64,000 nucleotides of DNA, taken from positions 490,153 through 554,152 of the forward strand of contig JAGTTQ010000001.1 of NCBI GenBank assembly GCA_018223415.1, read 5' to 3'. The stretch comes from Eubacteriaceae bacterium Marseille-Q4139. GTDB lineage: Bacteria > Bacillota > Clostridia > Lachnospirales > Lachnospiraceae. The position numbers and the translations under genes were made by a program. Shown here piece by piece: positions 15,398-24,393 of this stretch; the stretch's first letter is position 1, and each line of letters starts with the position of its first letter. Under the pieces are notes generated by a model. The model saw nothing but the letters and a program-made list of their open reading frames with translations, searched no databases and was not told the DNA's origin.

Positions 15398-16219
15398 ATG
15401 AACAAACATACATACCTGACAGTAGTCCCAAAAGGCATGATCGTAGGCGGAACCATGCTGGTGCCCGGCGTCAGCGGCGGCTCCATGGCCATGATCCTTG
15501 GCGTCTATGACCGGCTTGTCTCTTCCGTCAGCTCCTTCATGAAACACAAAAAGGAAAGCCTGGCTTTTCTCTCACTCTTTTCCCTCGGCGGCGGCCTCGG
15601 CATGATCCTCTTTGCCAGGCCGCTTCTGGCGCTGATTGAACGGTACCCGGTGCCGGCGCTTTATTTCTTTCTCGGGGCCGTGGCCGGCGGCGTTCCCCTG
15701 ATTGTCCGAAAGGCCGAAGTCCGGCGTTTTTCCTGGAAAGCCCTTTTCTTTCCCGCTGCCGGCCTTTCCGTGGTTTTTCTCTTTTCCGTCATCCCCACAG
15801 GGATTTTCCAGCCGGAGGCCACGGCCGGGCCTGCCGGTTTTCTCATGCTGACGGCAGCCGGCATCCTGGCGGCCGCCGCTCTCGTCCTTCCCGGCATCAG
15901 CGTCTCCTACCTGCTTCTTCTGATCGGTCTTTATGACGAAACCATGCGGGCAATCAGCGAGTTTTACCTGCCGTTCCTCGTGCCTCTTGGCATCGGCCTG
16001 CTTCTGGGGATTATTCTCACCACGAAGCTTTTAGAGCATGCCATGACGGCGCATCCGCAGCCCACTTATCTAATGATCCTGGGCTTTATTCTCGGCTCCA
16101 TGGCCGAGGTCTTCCCCGGCATCCCGGCCGGAAGCGGGCTTCTTCTCTGCGCCGCCATGCTGGCCGCCGGCTTTTTCATCATCCGCCTCCTCTCGGCAAA
16201 CGGAAGAGACGAGGCCTAA
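15398..16219 (+). CDS. DUF368 / PopT-family polyprenyl-phosphate transporter
   Basis: 273 residues with about eight membrane helices. The N-terminal KGMIVGGTMLVPGVSGGSMAMILGVYD and the internal VLPGISVSYLLLLIGLYD are the two inverted-repeat glycine motifs typical of DUF368. Members named PopT return undecaprenyl phosphate across the membrane for cell-wall synthesis. This assignment is by family and not proven for this copy. The gene follows ktrA by 18 bases and meets the chromate transporter gene tail to tail with a 4-base overlap. Confidence 0.87.
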   Translation: MNKHTYLTVVPKGMIVGGTMLVPGVSGGSMAMILGVYDRLVSSVSSFMKHKKESLAFLSLFSLGGGLGMILFARPLLALIERYPVPALYFFLGAVAGGVPLIVRKAEVRRFSWKALFFPAAGLSVVFLFSVIPTGIFQPEATAGPAGFLMLTAAGILAAAALVLPGISVSYLLLLIGLYDETMRAISEFYLPFLVPLGIGLLLGIILTTKLLEHAMTAHPQPTYLMILGFILGSMAEVFPGIPAGSGLLLCAAMLAAGFFIIRLLSANGRDEA

Positions 16220-16782
16220 ATTCCTGCCGCCGCGGAGACAATCAGGTTTCCGGCGCCGCAGAGGCACATGACAAGAATGGGGTTCCATTTGAATTTTCTC
16301 AGGATAACAAAGGCGGCCAGGAACAGGCATAACCGCACGGCCTGCACCGTCTCCCTGCTGATAACGCCGCCTTCAAAGGCGGCCGCCTGGAACATGGAAA
16401 TCCCCGCTGCCAGGATGAGCGCTACCACGGCCGGCCGCAGGCAGCCTAAAATCCCGTCCACGGCCGGCGCGCTCTTATACTTTCTGTAAACCCAGGCCAG
16501 GATCGAAACAAGAATGCAGGACGGCAGGATACAGCCAAAGGTGGCGATGACGGCGCCCAAAAGCCCGGCGATCCGGATTCCCACGAAGGTGGCGGAGTTG
16601 ATGGCGATGGGCCCCGGCGTCATCTCGGCTATGGTTACAAGGTTCATGAATTCTTCCATGGTAAGCCATCCGTGGACGTCTACCACCTGGCTCTGGATCA
16701 GCGGGATGGCCGCGTATCCGCCGCCGATGCTGAACATCCCCACCTGGAGAAAGCTTAAGAAAAGCATCAGATAAACCATCAT
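16216..16782 (-). CDS. Chromate transporter, half-size CHR protein (second)
   Basis: 188 residues, mostly hydrophobic. It has the CHR-family motif FSIGGGYAAIPLIQ near residue 17 and EMTPGPIAINSATFVG near 53. Half-size CHR proteins work as pairs in opposite orientations. The partner gene directly upstream overlaps by 4 bases. The true substrate may be chromate or another oxyanion such as sulfate; the sequence does not tell. Confidence 0.88.
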   Translation of the reverse strand: MMVYLMLFLSFLQVGMFSIGGGYAAIPLIQSQVVDVHGWLTMEEFMNLVTIAEMTPGPIAINSATFVGIRIAGLLGAVIATFGCILPSCILVSILAWVYRKYKSAPAVDGILGCLRPAVVALILAAGISMFQAAAFEGGVISRETVQAVRLCLFLAAFVILRKFKWNPILVMCLCGAGNLIVSAAAGI

Positions 16783-17396
16783 CTCCCGGCCTCCTTTCTT
16801 CTGTCAAAAAACAGCCGCAAAAGTCCCACGGCCGCAGCCGCCAGGATTAAGAAAATCACGCTCACGCCAAACACAAAATTCCCGATGAAGGCCGCCGCAA
16901 AAATCCCGTAATACAGCAGGCTTTTTTCCTTCCTGACATTGGCCCACAAATCGCAGGACACCGAAAGGATCACGGCCGCAACGCCTGCCTGCATCCCTTC
17001 CAGAGTCACGGCAATCCACGGGTTAGACGCAAAGGCCGCGTAAAAAACAGAGATTACCGAGAGGATCACCATCGGCGGCAGGATCGTGCCGGCTACCGCC
17101 GTAAGCATCCCGAAAAAACCGCCGATCTTCCAGCCCACCAAAATCGCCGCATTGACGGCAATGGCGCCCGGCGAGGCCTGTGCTAAGGCCGTGAAATCCA
17201 GCATCTCTTTTTCGTCAATCCAGTGCAGCTCATCCACAAACTTTTTCTTCATAAAGGTGACGATCACGAAGCCGCCGCCGAAGGTGAACGCGCTGATGTA
17301 CAAGGTTCCAAGAAACAAGGCGAGAAGCTGTCTCCTGTCTCCCTTTTTCTTTTCCATACCGTCTGTCTTCCTTTCCATTTCGTTTTGCAGCTCCAT
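16779..17396 (-). CDS. Chromate transporter, half-size CHR protein (first)
   Basis: 205 residues. After a short Lys-rich cytoplasmic N-terminus it has FTFGGGFVIVTFMKKKFV near residue 38 and ALAQASPGAIAVNAAILVG near 71, the paralogous counterparts of motifs in the second subunit. Five or six membrane helices are visible. It is divergent from a LysR-type gene, with 90 bases between the starts, so that regulator probably controls this pair. Confidence 0.88.
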   Translation of the reverse strand: MELQNEMERKTDGMEKKKGDRRQLLALFLGTLYISAFTFGGGFVIVTFMKKKFVDELHWIDEKEMLDFTALAQASPGAIAVNAAILVGWKIGGFFGMLTAVAGTILPPMVILSVISVFYAAFASNPWIAVTLEGMQAGVAAVILSVSCDLWANVRKEKSLLYYGIFAAAFIGNFVFGVSVIFLILAAAAVGLLRLFFDRRKEAGR

Positions 17397-17486
17397 TATA
17401 CGTCTTGTTTTTCCATTAGAAAATTATTATAATTTTATATAGTTGTTAGTATTTTATCTATGATCTCAAAAAGGAGGAACCGGCAC

Positions 17487-18383
17487 ATGACCATCCGCCA
17501 TTTCCGCATTTTTATCGCAGTGGCCTCTTATGAAAGCATCACGAAAGCCGCCGAGGCCCTTTATCTGACACAGCCCACCGTAAGCGTCGCCGTCCGGGAG
17601 CTGGAGGAACACTACGGGACACGCTTTTTTGAACGGATCAACCAGCGGTTAAAAATCACCGAAGAGGGAAAATCCCTTTTAAGCTATGCCTCCCATCTGA
17701 TCGCCCTCTATGATGAAATCGAGACGTCCTTTCAGAATCCGGATCCCAAAGGGACGCTGCGGATCGGCTCCAGCCCCAATCCCGGCGCCTACTGGATCCC
17801 GGATCTGGTGCGCCGTTTCCAGAAGGAAAACCCGAAGCTTAAAATCCATGTGCGGGTCAGCACCACTGAACTCATCGAAAAGCTCCTTTTGGACAACGAG
17901 CTGGATCTGGCCGTCGTCGGCGGCTTTGTCCGCTCGCCCTTTCTGACCCTTGTGCACCTGTTTTCGGAAAACCACATCGCCGTCTGCTCGCCGGACGGGC
18001 CCCTGGCCGGAAAAACCGTGACTCTCCGTGAGTTCATGGAACAGCCCCTTCTTCTCCGCGAGCCAAACAGCAGCTCCCACGAGGCCTTCCAGACGGCAAA
18101 GGCCCAGTCGGGCTCTCTGGCGGAACCGGCGTGGGTCAGCTCGTCCCAGGAGGCAATCCTGGCCGCCGCCAAGGCCGGTCTCGGAGTCACGATCCTGCCG
18201 GAAAAGCTGGCGGAGCCGGAGCTTTCCAGGCATACGCTGGCAGAAATCCGCATCTCTGACTTTTCCTTCCGCAATACCGTCTGCCTGGCCTACCACAAAA
18301 ACAAATTCATCTCCCCGGCCATGAAGCAGTTTTCCGCCTTCCTCCAGGCCGACGACGGCGTGTACATAAAACCGGCGCTCTGA
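17487..18383 (+). CDS. LysR-family transcriptional regulator, divergent from the chromate transporter
   Basis: 298 residues from the ATG at 17487, which has AAGGAGG 7 bases upstream. The helix-turn-helix (FRIFIAVASYESITKAAEALYLTQPTVSVAVRELEE split over residues 5-40) is canonical, followed by a type 2 periplasmic-binding-like sensor domain. Divergent orientation to the CHR transporter genes points to control of those genes in response to an anion, by analogy with other LysR/transport pairs. It may also repress itself. The intergenic region is very AT-rich. Confidence 0.9.
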   Translation: MTIRHFRIFIAVASYESITKAAEALYLTQPTVSVAVRELEEHYGTRFFERINQRLKITEEGKSLLSYASHLIALYDEIETSFQNPDPKGTLRIGSSPNPGAYWIPDLVRRFQKENPKLKIHVRVSTTELIEKLLLDNELDLAVVGGFVRSPFLTLVHLFSENHIAVCSPDGPLAGKTVTLREFMEQPLLLREPNSSSHEAFQTAKAQSGSLAEPAWVSSSQEAILAAAKAGLGVTILPEKLAEPELSRHTLAEIRISDFSFRNTVCLAYHKNKFISPAMKQFSAFLQADDGVYIKPAL

Positions 18384-18424
18384 CCGGCAAAGCAGGCAGG
18401 GCAGGCCTGTGCAGCAAAAGAAAA

Positions 18425-18457
18425 CCGGAGACCGCAATCGCTGCGTCTCCGGCTTTC
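18425..18457 (+). terminator. Terminator after the LysR gene
   Basis: The stem CCGGAGAC/GTCTCCGG has a 12-base loop and is followed by CTTTCTTT. Confidence 0.65.
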
Positions 18458-18496
18458 TTTATGATGCGGAATCCCTTCGCATGTGTGCTCCCGCTA

Positions 18497-18670
18497 TCAT
18501 GACATCTTGTTCTTAAAGGACTCACAGTCTGTACATTCCTTTTTTGTCGGGTTTAACTCATGGGTACCGATGCGGATCGTGTCAAGAGTACAGTAATCCA
18601 CGGCGCCTGCATGGAACGCACAGTTATGAATCGTACACTGGATGGAATCATTCTTTCCTGCTGTTTTCAT
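18497..18670 (-). CDS. DUF1540 small cysteine-rich protein
   Basis: 57 residues from the ATG at 18670. Six Cys are spread as C..C..C and C..C in the DUF1540 pattern (IQCTIHNCAFHAGAVDYCTLDTIRIGT, then ECTDCESF). Such proteins are probably metal-binding and are common in clostridia and bacilli. Function is unknown. An upstream in-frame GTG at 18682 could extend it by four residues. It stands alone between a LysR gene and a tRNA cluster. Confidence 0.8.
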   Translation of the reverse strand: MKTAGKNDSIQCTIHNCAFHAGAVDYCTLDTIRIGTHELNPTKKECTDCESFKNKMS

Positions 18671-18763
18671 CAATATCACCACCTTTTCTCCCTGTTAGTA
18701 TGGACGCAGGGCGAAAAAGTATGATGACAAATTCTGGTTTTTAAAAAAAGGGCAAAAAAAGAG

Positions 18764-18836
18764 TGGAGACAACGGGATTCGAACCCGCGACCTCTGCGTT
18801 GCGAACGCAGCGCTCTCCCAGCTGAGCTATGTCCCC
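18764..18836 (-). tRNA. tRNA-Ala (anticodon CGC)
   Basis: The acceptor GGGGACA pairs with TGTCTCC, discriminator A; the anticodon stem CTGCG/CGCAG encloses TTCGCAA, giving CGC at positions 34-36; the T arm has GGTTCGAATCC. CCA is not encoded. A T6 run follows the gene. Confidence 0.95.
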
Positions 18837-18850
18837 ATTCCACTACGGCT

Positions 18851-18878
18851 ATTATAGCACGATTGCCGGAAATTGCAA
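18851..18878 (-). promoter_or_regulatory. Promoter of tRNA-Ala
   Basis: TTGCAA, a 16-base spacer and a perfect TATAAT on the minus strand, 14 bases from the tRNA. Confidence 0.75.
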
Positions 18879-18925
18879 TCCATTTCGCAGAAGATTTTTA
18901 TTCCGGCGCAGCAGTTCCGGCAAAG

Positions 18926-18956
18926 AAAAAAGCTGCTGCATCAAAGATGCAGCAGC
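18926..18956 (-). terminator. Terminator after tRNA-Glu
   Basis: An 11-base-pair perfect stem (GCTGCTGCATC/GATGCAGCAGC) with a TTT loop is followed by T6, ending the tRNA-Pro/tRNA-Glu transcript. Confidence 0.88.
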
Positions 18957-18959
18957 CAG

Positions 18960-19031
18960 TGACCTGTCCGGGAATCGAACCCGGGTTTACGCCGTGAGAG
19001 GGCGTCGTCTTGACCGCTTGACCAACAGGCC
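18960..19031 (-). tRNA. tRNA-Glu (anticodon CTC)
   Basis: The acceptor GGCCTGT pairs with ACAGGTC (one G-U), discriminator A; the anticodon stem ACGCC/GGCGT encloses CTCTCAC, giving CTC; the T arm is CCGGG-TTCGATT-CCCGG. CCA is not encoded. Confidence 0.95.
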
Positions 19032-19042
19032 ATGTCACTAAG

Positions 19043-19116
19043 TCGAGGCGACAGGATTCGAACCTGCGACCTCTGCGTCCCGAACGCAGCGCTCTACCAA
19101 ACTGAGCCACGCCTCG
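19043..19116 (-). tRNA. tRNA-Pro (anticodon CGG)
   Basis: The acceptor CGAGGCG pairs with CGCCTCG, discriminator A; the anticodon stem CTGCG/CGCAG encloses TTCGGGA, giving CGG. It is the second proline tRNA in the window, after the GGG isoacceptor at 7610. It is co-transcribed with tRNA-Glu. Confidence 0.95.
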
Positions 19117-19125
19117 CTGTCCGAA

Positions 19126-20274
19126 CTATCGCAGCGAACTTCTATATATTAGCATAGGTTTTTGTAAAAAGCAAGTGCTTTTTGTAAAATTTTTAAATTT
19201 TTTTCCAAGCTCGGCCAGCTCCTCATTTTTCCGGTTCATGGTGCCGAATTCCTCCGGACAGCAGACCACCGTATCGCAGCCGGAAAGAATCTCCTTTGCC
19301 TCTTCAAAGGCCCTCTCCCCGATAGCCTCAAACGGGCGCTCGGAAACCACCCGGGCTGCCAGCGCCTTAGCCGTATGGTATTCCACATCGTTTTCATGGA
19401 GAATGCCTGCGGCAAACGGGATCCCCTTTCTATGGAGCAGCCGGTAGACTGGAAGACCGGCGCCGCCCCCGCCGATGACAAACGTACGCGGCTCCCCTGC
19501 CGTCTTCTCAAGCTCCAGGCTGCCGAACTCTGCCTGGTACGTCCCACGTCCGATCCGGTACAGCTCCCTTATATAATCCGTACAAAAAATCTCCTCCGGC
19601 GTCCCCACACGGCCGATGGCGTTCCCGTCCACGCAGACCACAAAATCAGAAACCTTCTGGGCCAGCTCCAGTTCATGAAGAGACATGAGGACAGCCGTCT
19701 TCCTGCTTCTCACAAGCTCCTTTAATATAGAAAGAATCTCTAACTTATAGCGGATATCAAGAAAAGAGGTGGGCTCGTCTAAGACGATGGCCTCCGGCTC
19801 CTGGCAGATGGCGCGCGCCAAAAGGATCCGCTGCTTCTGCCCGTCGCTGATCTCGGTAAAATACCGGTCGGAAAGGTCGAGGCCGTTCACCAGCTCCAGG
19901 GCTTCTTTCACCTTTTTTCGGTCGTTCTCCCCTAAAAGCCCGAACCGCCCCGTATAGGGATAACGACCGGCGGCAGCCACCTCATAGCAGGTCATGAGCT
20001 CCGGCCGGATCCGCTCGGTCATCACGACAGCCATGCGCTTCGCCTGCTCCGCCTCCTTCATTTCCGCCATGGAGTCCCCGCCCAAGTACACTGTGCCGCC
20101 TAGCTTTTTAAGCTCTCCGGAAATAGTCTTTAAAATCGTGGATTTCCCGGCGCCGTTGGGCCCGATGAGCGTCACGATCTCGCCGCGCCTCACATGCAGC
20201 GCAATGTCACGGATCAGCGTCTTTTTCCCGTAGCCCACCGAAAGTTTTTCCGTATCAATATATCCTCGCTCCAA
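19126..20274 (-). CDS. ABC transporter ATPase (FecE/BtuD type) with extra C-terminal domain
   Basis: 382 residues, longer than the usual 255-270. The ATPase (residues 1-255) has Walker A GPNGAGKST near 39, a signature reading ISDGQKQRI instead of LSGGQ, Walker B AIVLDEPTS and the switch His in MSLHELEL. Residues about 265-375 form an added domain starting with a glycine-rich, Rossmann-like loop (TFVIGGGGAGLPVYRLL); it is not a standard part of BtuD or FecE. The gene is the last of a cobalamin-riboswitch operon with permease, binding protein and CbiK lipoprotein genes. The final 20 residues overlap a tRNA promoter and may be a read-through tail. Confidence 0.88.
   Translation of the reverse strand: MERGYIDTEKLSVGYGKKTLIRDIALHVRRGEIVTLIGPNGAGKSTILKTISGELKKLGGTVYLGGDSMAEMKEAEQAKRMAVVMTERIRPELMTCYEVAAAGRYPYTGRFGLLGENDRKKVKEALELVNGLDLSDRYFTEISDGQKQRILLARAICQEPEAIVLDEPTSFLDIRYKLEILSILKELVRSRKTAVLMSLHELELAQKVSDFVVCVDGNAIGRVGTPEEIFCTDYIRELYRIGRGTYQAEFGSLELEKTAGEPRTFVIGGGGAGLPVYRLLHRKGIPFAAGILHENDVEYHTAKALAARVVSERPFEAIGERAFEEAKEILSGCDTVVCCPEEFGTMNRKNEELAELGKKFKNFTKSTCFLQKPMLIYRSSLR
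19146..19174 (-). promoter_or_regulatory. Promoter of the tRNA-Pro/tRNA-Glu unit
   Basis: TTGCTT, a 17-base spacer and TAATAT on the minus strand. It lies inside the 3' end of the ABC ATPase gene, so the last codons of that gene double as a tRNA promoter. Confidence 0.65.
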
Positions 20275-20286
20275 AATGCTTCCTCC

Positions 20287-21306
20287 CTATTTCATATGCT
20301 TTCTGTCCCGGATCATCATATAAATGACGATGGGCGCTCCAAACACGGCCGTCACCGAGCTGATGCTCACCTCCGTGGGCGCAAACATGGTTCTCGCAAT
20401 CAGGTCGCAAAACAGCGCAAAAACGGCGCCGCCAAGGAAACAGGCCGGAATCATGAGAAGCGGCCTGGCTGTTTTAAACATCGTCTTTGCCACGTGGGGA
20501 ACCGCAATGCCGAGGAATGAAATCGGGCCGGCAAAGGCCGTCACGCAAGCCGACAGCACGCTGGAAAGGAGAATTAACTCTGCCCGGAACCGCCGGATAT
20601 TGACGCCCATGTTTTTTGCATAGACTTCACCGAGCTGATACGCCCCCATGGGCTTTGCCAGGCAGAACACGAAAACCATAGTCACAGCCGTCACCACGGC
20701 CATCACGCGCACATTGTCCCAGGAAATGCCGGAAAAGCTGCCCATCGACCAGTTGTGCAGGTTCACGATGTTGGAGTCGTCGGCAAAGGTGACAACAAAA
20801 TCCGTGACCGCCGAACAGATATAGCCGATCATGATGCCGCAGATCACAAGGAGCGACATCTGCTTGACCCGCCCGGAAACGGCCAGCACGAAGCCCATAG
20901 AAACCATGGAACCGGCAAAGGCCGAAAGAATCATGACGCCGGAGCCGGCTGCGAGGCCATGCTCCAGAAACCAGATCATCACGAGCGCCACCAAAAGCTT
21001 CGCCCCCGAGGAAATCCCCAGGACAAACGGGCCGGCGATGGGATTTGAAAAAAAGGTCTGAAGCAGAAACCCGGAAACGGAAAGCGCCCCGCCAAGCAGT
21101 ACGGCAGCTAAGATCCTGGGAAGCCGGATCTCCCAGACAATCCGCTGCGCCGTCTCTTCGCCGTTTCCCGCCCGCAGAATTGCGAGCACCTCGCCCGGCG
21201 ACAGGCTCACGCTGCCGGAATTGATATTCAAAAACACCAGAAAAAGGAGCGCCGCCCCAAGGATGCCAAACGAAAGGGCATACCGGCCATAATTCTTTTC
21301 GGACAT
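20287..21306 (-). CDS. FecCD-family ABC permease (corrinoid/metal-chelate type)
   Basis: 339 residues with about ten membrane helices. The family motifs RLPRILAAVLLGGALSVSG (near residue 62) and FVLGISSGA, and the C-terminal FLGIAVPHVAK loop that contacts the ATPase, are all present. The ATPase starts 12 bases downstream, and the binding-protein gene lies 11 bases upstream. Family members carry iron-siderophores, heme or vitamin B12; the upstream cobalamin riboswitch favours a corrinoid or cobalt-related cargo. Confidence 0.92.
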   Translation of the reverse strand: MSEKNYGRYALSFGILGAALLFLVFLNINSGSVSLSPGEVLAILRAGNGEETAQRIVWEIRLPRILAAVLLGGALSVSGFLLQTFFSNPIAGPFVLGISSGAKLLVALVMIWFLEHGLAAGSGVMILSAFAGSMVSMGFVLAVSGRVKQMSLLVICGIMIGYICSAVTDFVVTFADDSNIVNLHNWSMGSFSGISWDNVRVMAVVTAVTMVFVFCLAKPMGAYQLGEVYAKNMGVNIRRFRAELILLSSVLSACVTAFAGPISFLGIAVPHVAKTMFKTARPLLMIPACFLGGAVFALFCDLIARTMFAPTEVSISSVTAVFGAPIVIYMMIRDRKHMK

Positions 21307-21317
21307 TGTTTTCCCCT

Positions 21318-23288
21318 CTATTTCAGTTTGTGGAAGTATTCCATCTCATCTTCGGCTTCTCCTGTAAAAATCTGATGCATTTCCAGAATCATGCCGCCGA
21401 GTCCCATGGTTTCCTGAAACATGTTTTTTCCCGTACACCATACATTCCCGTTTTTCACCGCCTTGAAATCCGACAGCAGGCTGCTTTTCTCCAAAAGCTG
21501 TTCCATCGTCTCCAGCTCTCCGTCGATGGTGCTGTTGTACAGGATATAGTCGGCCTCCCTGGCCGCGGCATAAAAGGCCTCCATCTCCATGTTCATGGTG
21601 GACAGGGCATTTTCCTCGCCGCCAGGCGTCTCCGGGACATAAGTTCCGCCAGCCAGGCCGATCATTTTCGCAACATAATCCCCGGATTTCCGCACGTTCA
21701 CATAGCCGCCGGAGCTGACATAAAAGAAGGCCGCCGTCTTTCCCGTGGACTCCCCTGCCATGGCCTCTTTAAGAAGTGCCTCCTGCTTAAAAAACTGTTT
21801 CTCCGCCAGCTCCTCCTTATTAAAAAGGGCGCCGTAAAGGCGGATCCACTCCATGCGGCCGAGCGGGTGGCTTTCGTAGCTGGAGCGTTCCACGAGAACC
21901 GGGATTCCCAGCGTTTCCATCTGTTCCTTTACCTCGGGGGAATGATAAATCATCGTCGACTCCACAGCCAGGTCACAGCCCGCCGCCAGGATCCGCTCGT
22001 AATCCGGGGCGCTGTATTTCCCGGCATAGGCGATATCTCCCGCTTCCATGGCCTCTCTCGCCTCCTTGATGTACCAGCCGGAGGCCTCCGTCCCGGAAAG
22101 GGCGATTTTATCGAGGCTTTCGATGCCGCAGATGAAATCCATGGCCGAGGTTGCCACGAGATAGACATGATCGAGCGGCTGTCTTAAGACTACAATCTCC
22201 TCCGAAAGCCCGGACGGCGGCTCACTTCCCTCCGGCACAACGAGGTAGGAGCCGCCGTCTTTGATGGAAATCAGCTTATAGCCGCCGTCGTAGTAATCCA
22301 CGGAAAACTGATCGGCATAATGAAGCTCCATGGATGCAAACGGTTTCGCGTCCTCCAAGGAGCCCTCGGGCTCCAGGGAAGACGAATCAAAGGTCAGCGT
22401 GTACTCGATCTCATGGGGGACGCTCATGGCAATGGTATCTGCGATCACCGCCATGGGAAAGTCCAGGCCGGATACCGGGATTTCAAAGGCAGAATTTCCT
22501 TCCTCATTCACCCGGTCATACTGCACGCCGTCCACTTTCATATAATCATAATTGGGACTGCTAAAAACGATTCTGGCCGTCATCCGGCCGTTTTTTACGG
22601 TTAAAAGCGCCGGGGACTCCACCGAAGTCCTTCCGGAACCGCCTCCAAGGGCCACGTCAATGCGGTAGGTTCCGTCCGCAAGCCCCAGGCTTTCAGCCGT
22701 GGCAATCCGGCCCTCCATAAAGGCCTCCGCCGGCAGGGAATCCGCGCGGAACACCAGCGTCCTGTCGTACCACTGCTTTTTGTTCTTGCTGAAGGCCGCA
22801 CAGTCAATCCCCATGTCCAGGGCCTCCACCGGCACCTCAAAGGTATGGCTTCCGTCCTCCGCCTCGGCGTAAGGGATGAAATCGGCTTCGGAGGCTGTCT
22901 CGGCTTCTTCGCCCGTACCCATGAAAACCTTTAAGTAGCCTTTGCCGCTCATGGTCATGACGGCGCTCATGGCACCGTCCTCCACCGTCAAAAGGCAGTC
23001 CGTAATATTAAACATGCTGGAGCTGGAATCCACCTTGATTTCGTAGGTTCCGTCCTTTAACTCACCGGCATAGACGGGAACCATCCCCTCTTCCACCACC
23101 TCGGAGGGGGCAACCGTCTCCTTTTCCGCCGCGGTTTCAGACGGCTTTTCTGCCTCCGCCGTCTCAGCCGCCGTCTCGGCCTGCGTCCCGGCGGAAGCGG
23201 CAGTCGTCTCCGTTCCCTGGCAGCCGCAGCCGGACATCACCATGGCTGCCGCCGCAAGCACTGCCAGAAATTTTTTCCTGTTTTTCAT
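21318..23288 (-). CDS. Lipoprotein substrate-binding protein with tandem N-terminal domains
   Basis: 656 residues, about twice the usual length. A signal peptide ends in a lipobox (MVMSGC, Cys near 21), followed by a Thr/Glu/Ala-rich linker. Two homologous beta-rich domains follow (about 72-190 and 198-315), each opening with DGTY and ending with a TLxFxxxSL strand. The C-terminal part (about 340-650) is a TroA/BtuF-like binding fold with characteristic VYLVATSAMDFICGIESLD and AGKYSAPDYERILAAGCDLAVES segments. The extra domains may capture the ligand or bind a partner such as the CbiK lipoprotein encoded just upstream. Under cobalamin riboswitch control through that operon. Confidence 0.87.
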   Translation of the reverse strand: MKNRKKFLAVLAAAAMVMSGCGCQGTETTAASAGTQAETAAETAEAEKPSETAAEKETVAPSEVVEEGMVPVYAGELKDGTYEIKVDSSSSMFNITDCLLTVEDGAMSAVMTMSGKGYLKVFMGTGEEAETASEADFIPYAEAEDGSHTFEVPVEALDMGIDCAAFSKNKKQWYDRTLVFRADSLPAEAFMEGRIATAESLGLADGTYRIDVALGGGSGRTSVESPALLTVKNGRMTARIVFSSPNYDYMKVDGVQYDRVNEEGNSAFEIPVSGLDFPMAVIADTIAMSVPHEIEYTLTFDSSSLEPEGSLEDAKPFASMELHYADQFSVDYYDGGYKLISIKDGGSYLVVPEGSEPPSGLSEEIVVLRQPLDHVYLVATSAMDFICGIESLDKIALSGTEASGWYIKEAREAMEAGDIAYAGKYSAPDYERILAAGCDLAVESTMIYHSPEVKEQMETLGIPVLVERSSYESHPLGRMEWIRLYGALFNKEELAEKQFFKQEALLKEAMAGESTGKTAAFFYVSSGGYVNVRKSGDYVAKMIGLAGGTYVPETPGGEENALSTMNMEMEAFYAAAREADYILYNSTIDGELETMEQLLEKSSLLSDFKAVKNGNVWCTGKNMFQETMGLGGMILEMHQIFTGEAEDEMEYFHKLK

Positions 23289-23346
23289 GATTCTTTGTCA
23301 TAACGAGCCGGCCAGTTCCCGCCGGCCGGCCCGTTTTCCTTTCCCG

Positions 23347-24393
23347 TTATTCTGCAAGGCTGTCCATGGCTGCCTGTGCATGCTCCACGAAAAGCTGCTG
23401 GATGGCTTCCAGCTCGCCAAGGCCGTTCAGCACACATGTCACCTCATAACCGGCTGCCTCAAACTCTGTCTTCCAGGTTCCTTCTTCGTCGCCTGCCATG
23501 TCGTTGTTGGCATGGTCACCAGCCACGATCATCAGCGGAAGAAGCACTGCCTTTTTATAGCTTCCCTCTCCGACAGCCGCAAGCACGTCTTCCAGACCCG
23601 GCTCCGCCTCTACGGTGCCGACAAAATAGTTCTCATAACCGGCTGCCGTAAGCATGTCCTGCATCTTTCCGTACACCTGGTTGGACTCGGCTTCCGTGCC
23701 ATGGCCCATGAAGCAGATAGCCGTTTCACCGTCATCGTACTCTGCCGTGGCCTCGGTGATTGCCTTAATCACGGCCTCAAAATCGGCATCCGTATCGAGA
23801 AGCGGCCGGCCGATGGCGATCTTCTCGAAGGAATCGGAAAATTCGGCAGCCTCGTTTACCACGTCGTTGTACTCCAGACCGTCCATAAGGTGCGTCGGCT
23901 GGATCACGAGGGTTTTCACGCCGTTGTCGATGGCGCGGTTGAAGGCTTCCGTCATGTTGTCAATGACTTCGCCGTCCCGGTCTTTCACATGGTCGATGAT
24001 AATCTGGCTCGTAAAGCCTCTTCTCACCGAATAATCCGGAAACGCCGCTTCCATGGCTTCCTCGATGGCGCCGATTGTCAGGCGGCGGTTGTCGTTGTAG
24101 CTGGTTCCGAAGCTTGCCACAAGAAGTTCGCTCTCCCCGATTTCATCCTGATTTCTCGGATTGTCTAAGGAGGCGTCGCCCGTATCGTAGTTTTCCTCGT
24201 CCTCCGCCTCTTCTTCCCCGGCTGCTTCGGTTTCCGCGACTTCCGTCTCTTCGGCTGTTGTCTCCCCGGTCTCGCCTGCCGTCGTCACCTCGGCCGCTGC
24301 ATTCGTGGCCGTATCGCCGCTTGAAGAGCAGCCCGTCACTGCCGCTGCCACGGCTGCCGTCATGCCTAAAACCACCAATTTTTTCAGTTTCAT
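23347..24393 (-). CDS. cbiK: Extracytoplasmic lipoprotein CbiK-type sirohydrochlorin chelatase
   Basis: 348 residues from the ATG at 24393, with GGAGG 8 bases upstream. The signal peptide ends in a lipobox (AVTGC, Cys near 22), and an acidic Thr/Glu linker follows to about residue 90. The mature domain opens with ELLVASFGTSYNDNRR, the CbiK start motif, and keeps the two metal-site histidine regions (QPTHLMDGLEY, FMGHGTEAESN) and AGDHANNDMAGDE. CbiK inserts cobalt, or iron, into sirohydrochlorin. An exported, lipid-anchored form is unusual, although periplasmic CbiK is known in Desulfovibrio. It is the first gene after a cobalamin riboswitch and sits with an ABC importer, suggesting tetrapyrrole or metal capture at the surface. 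Confidence 0.88.
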   Translation of the reverse strand: MKLKKLVVLGMTAAVAAAVTGCSSSGDTATNAAAEVTTAGETGETTAEETEVAETEAAGEEEAEDEENYDTGDASLDNPRNQDEIGESELLVASFGTSYNDNRRLTIGAIEEAMEAAFPDYSVRRGFTSQIIIDHVKDRDGEVIDNMTEAFNRAIDNGVKTLVIQPTHLMDGLEYNDVVNEAAEFSDSFEKIAIGRPLLDTDADFEAVIKAITEATAEYDDGETAICFMGHGTEAESNQVYGKMQDMLTAAGYENYFVGTVEAEPGLEDVLAAVGEGSYKKAVLLPLMIVAGDHANNDMAGDEEGTWKTEFEAAGYEVTCVLNGLGELEAIQQLFVEHAQAAMDSLAE

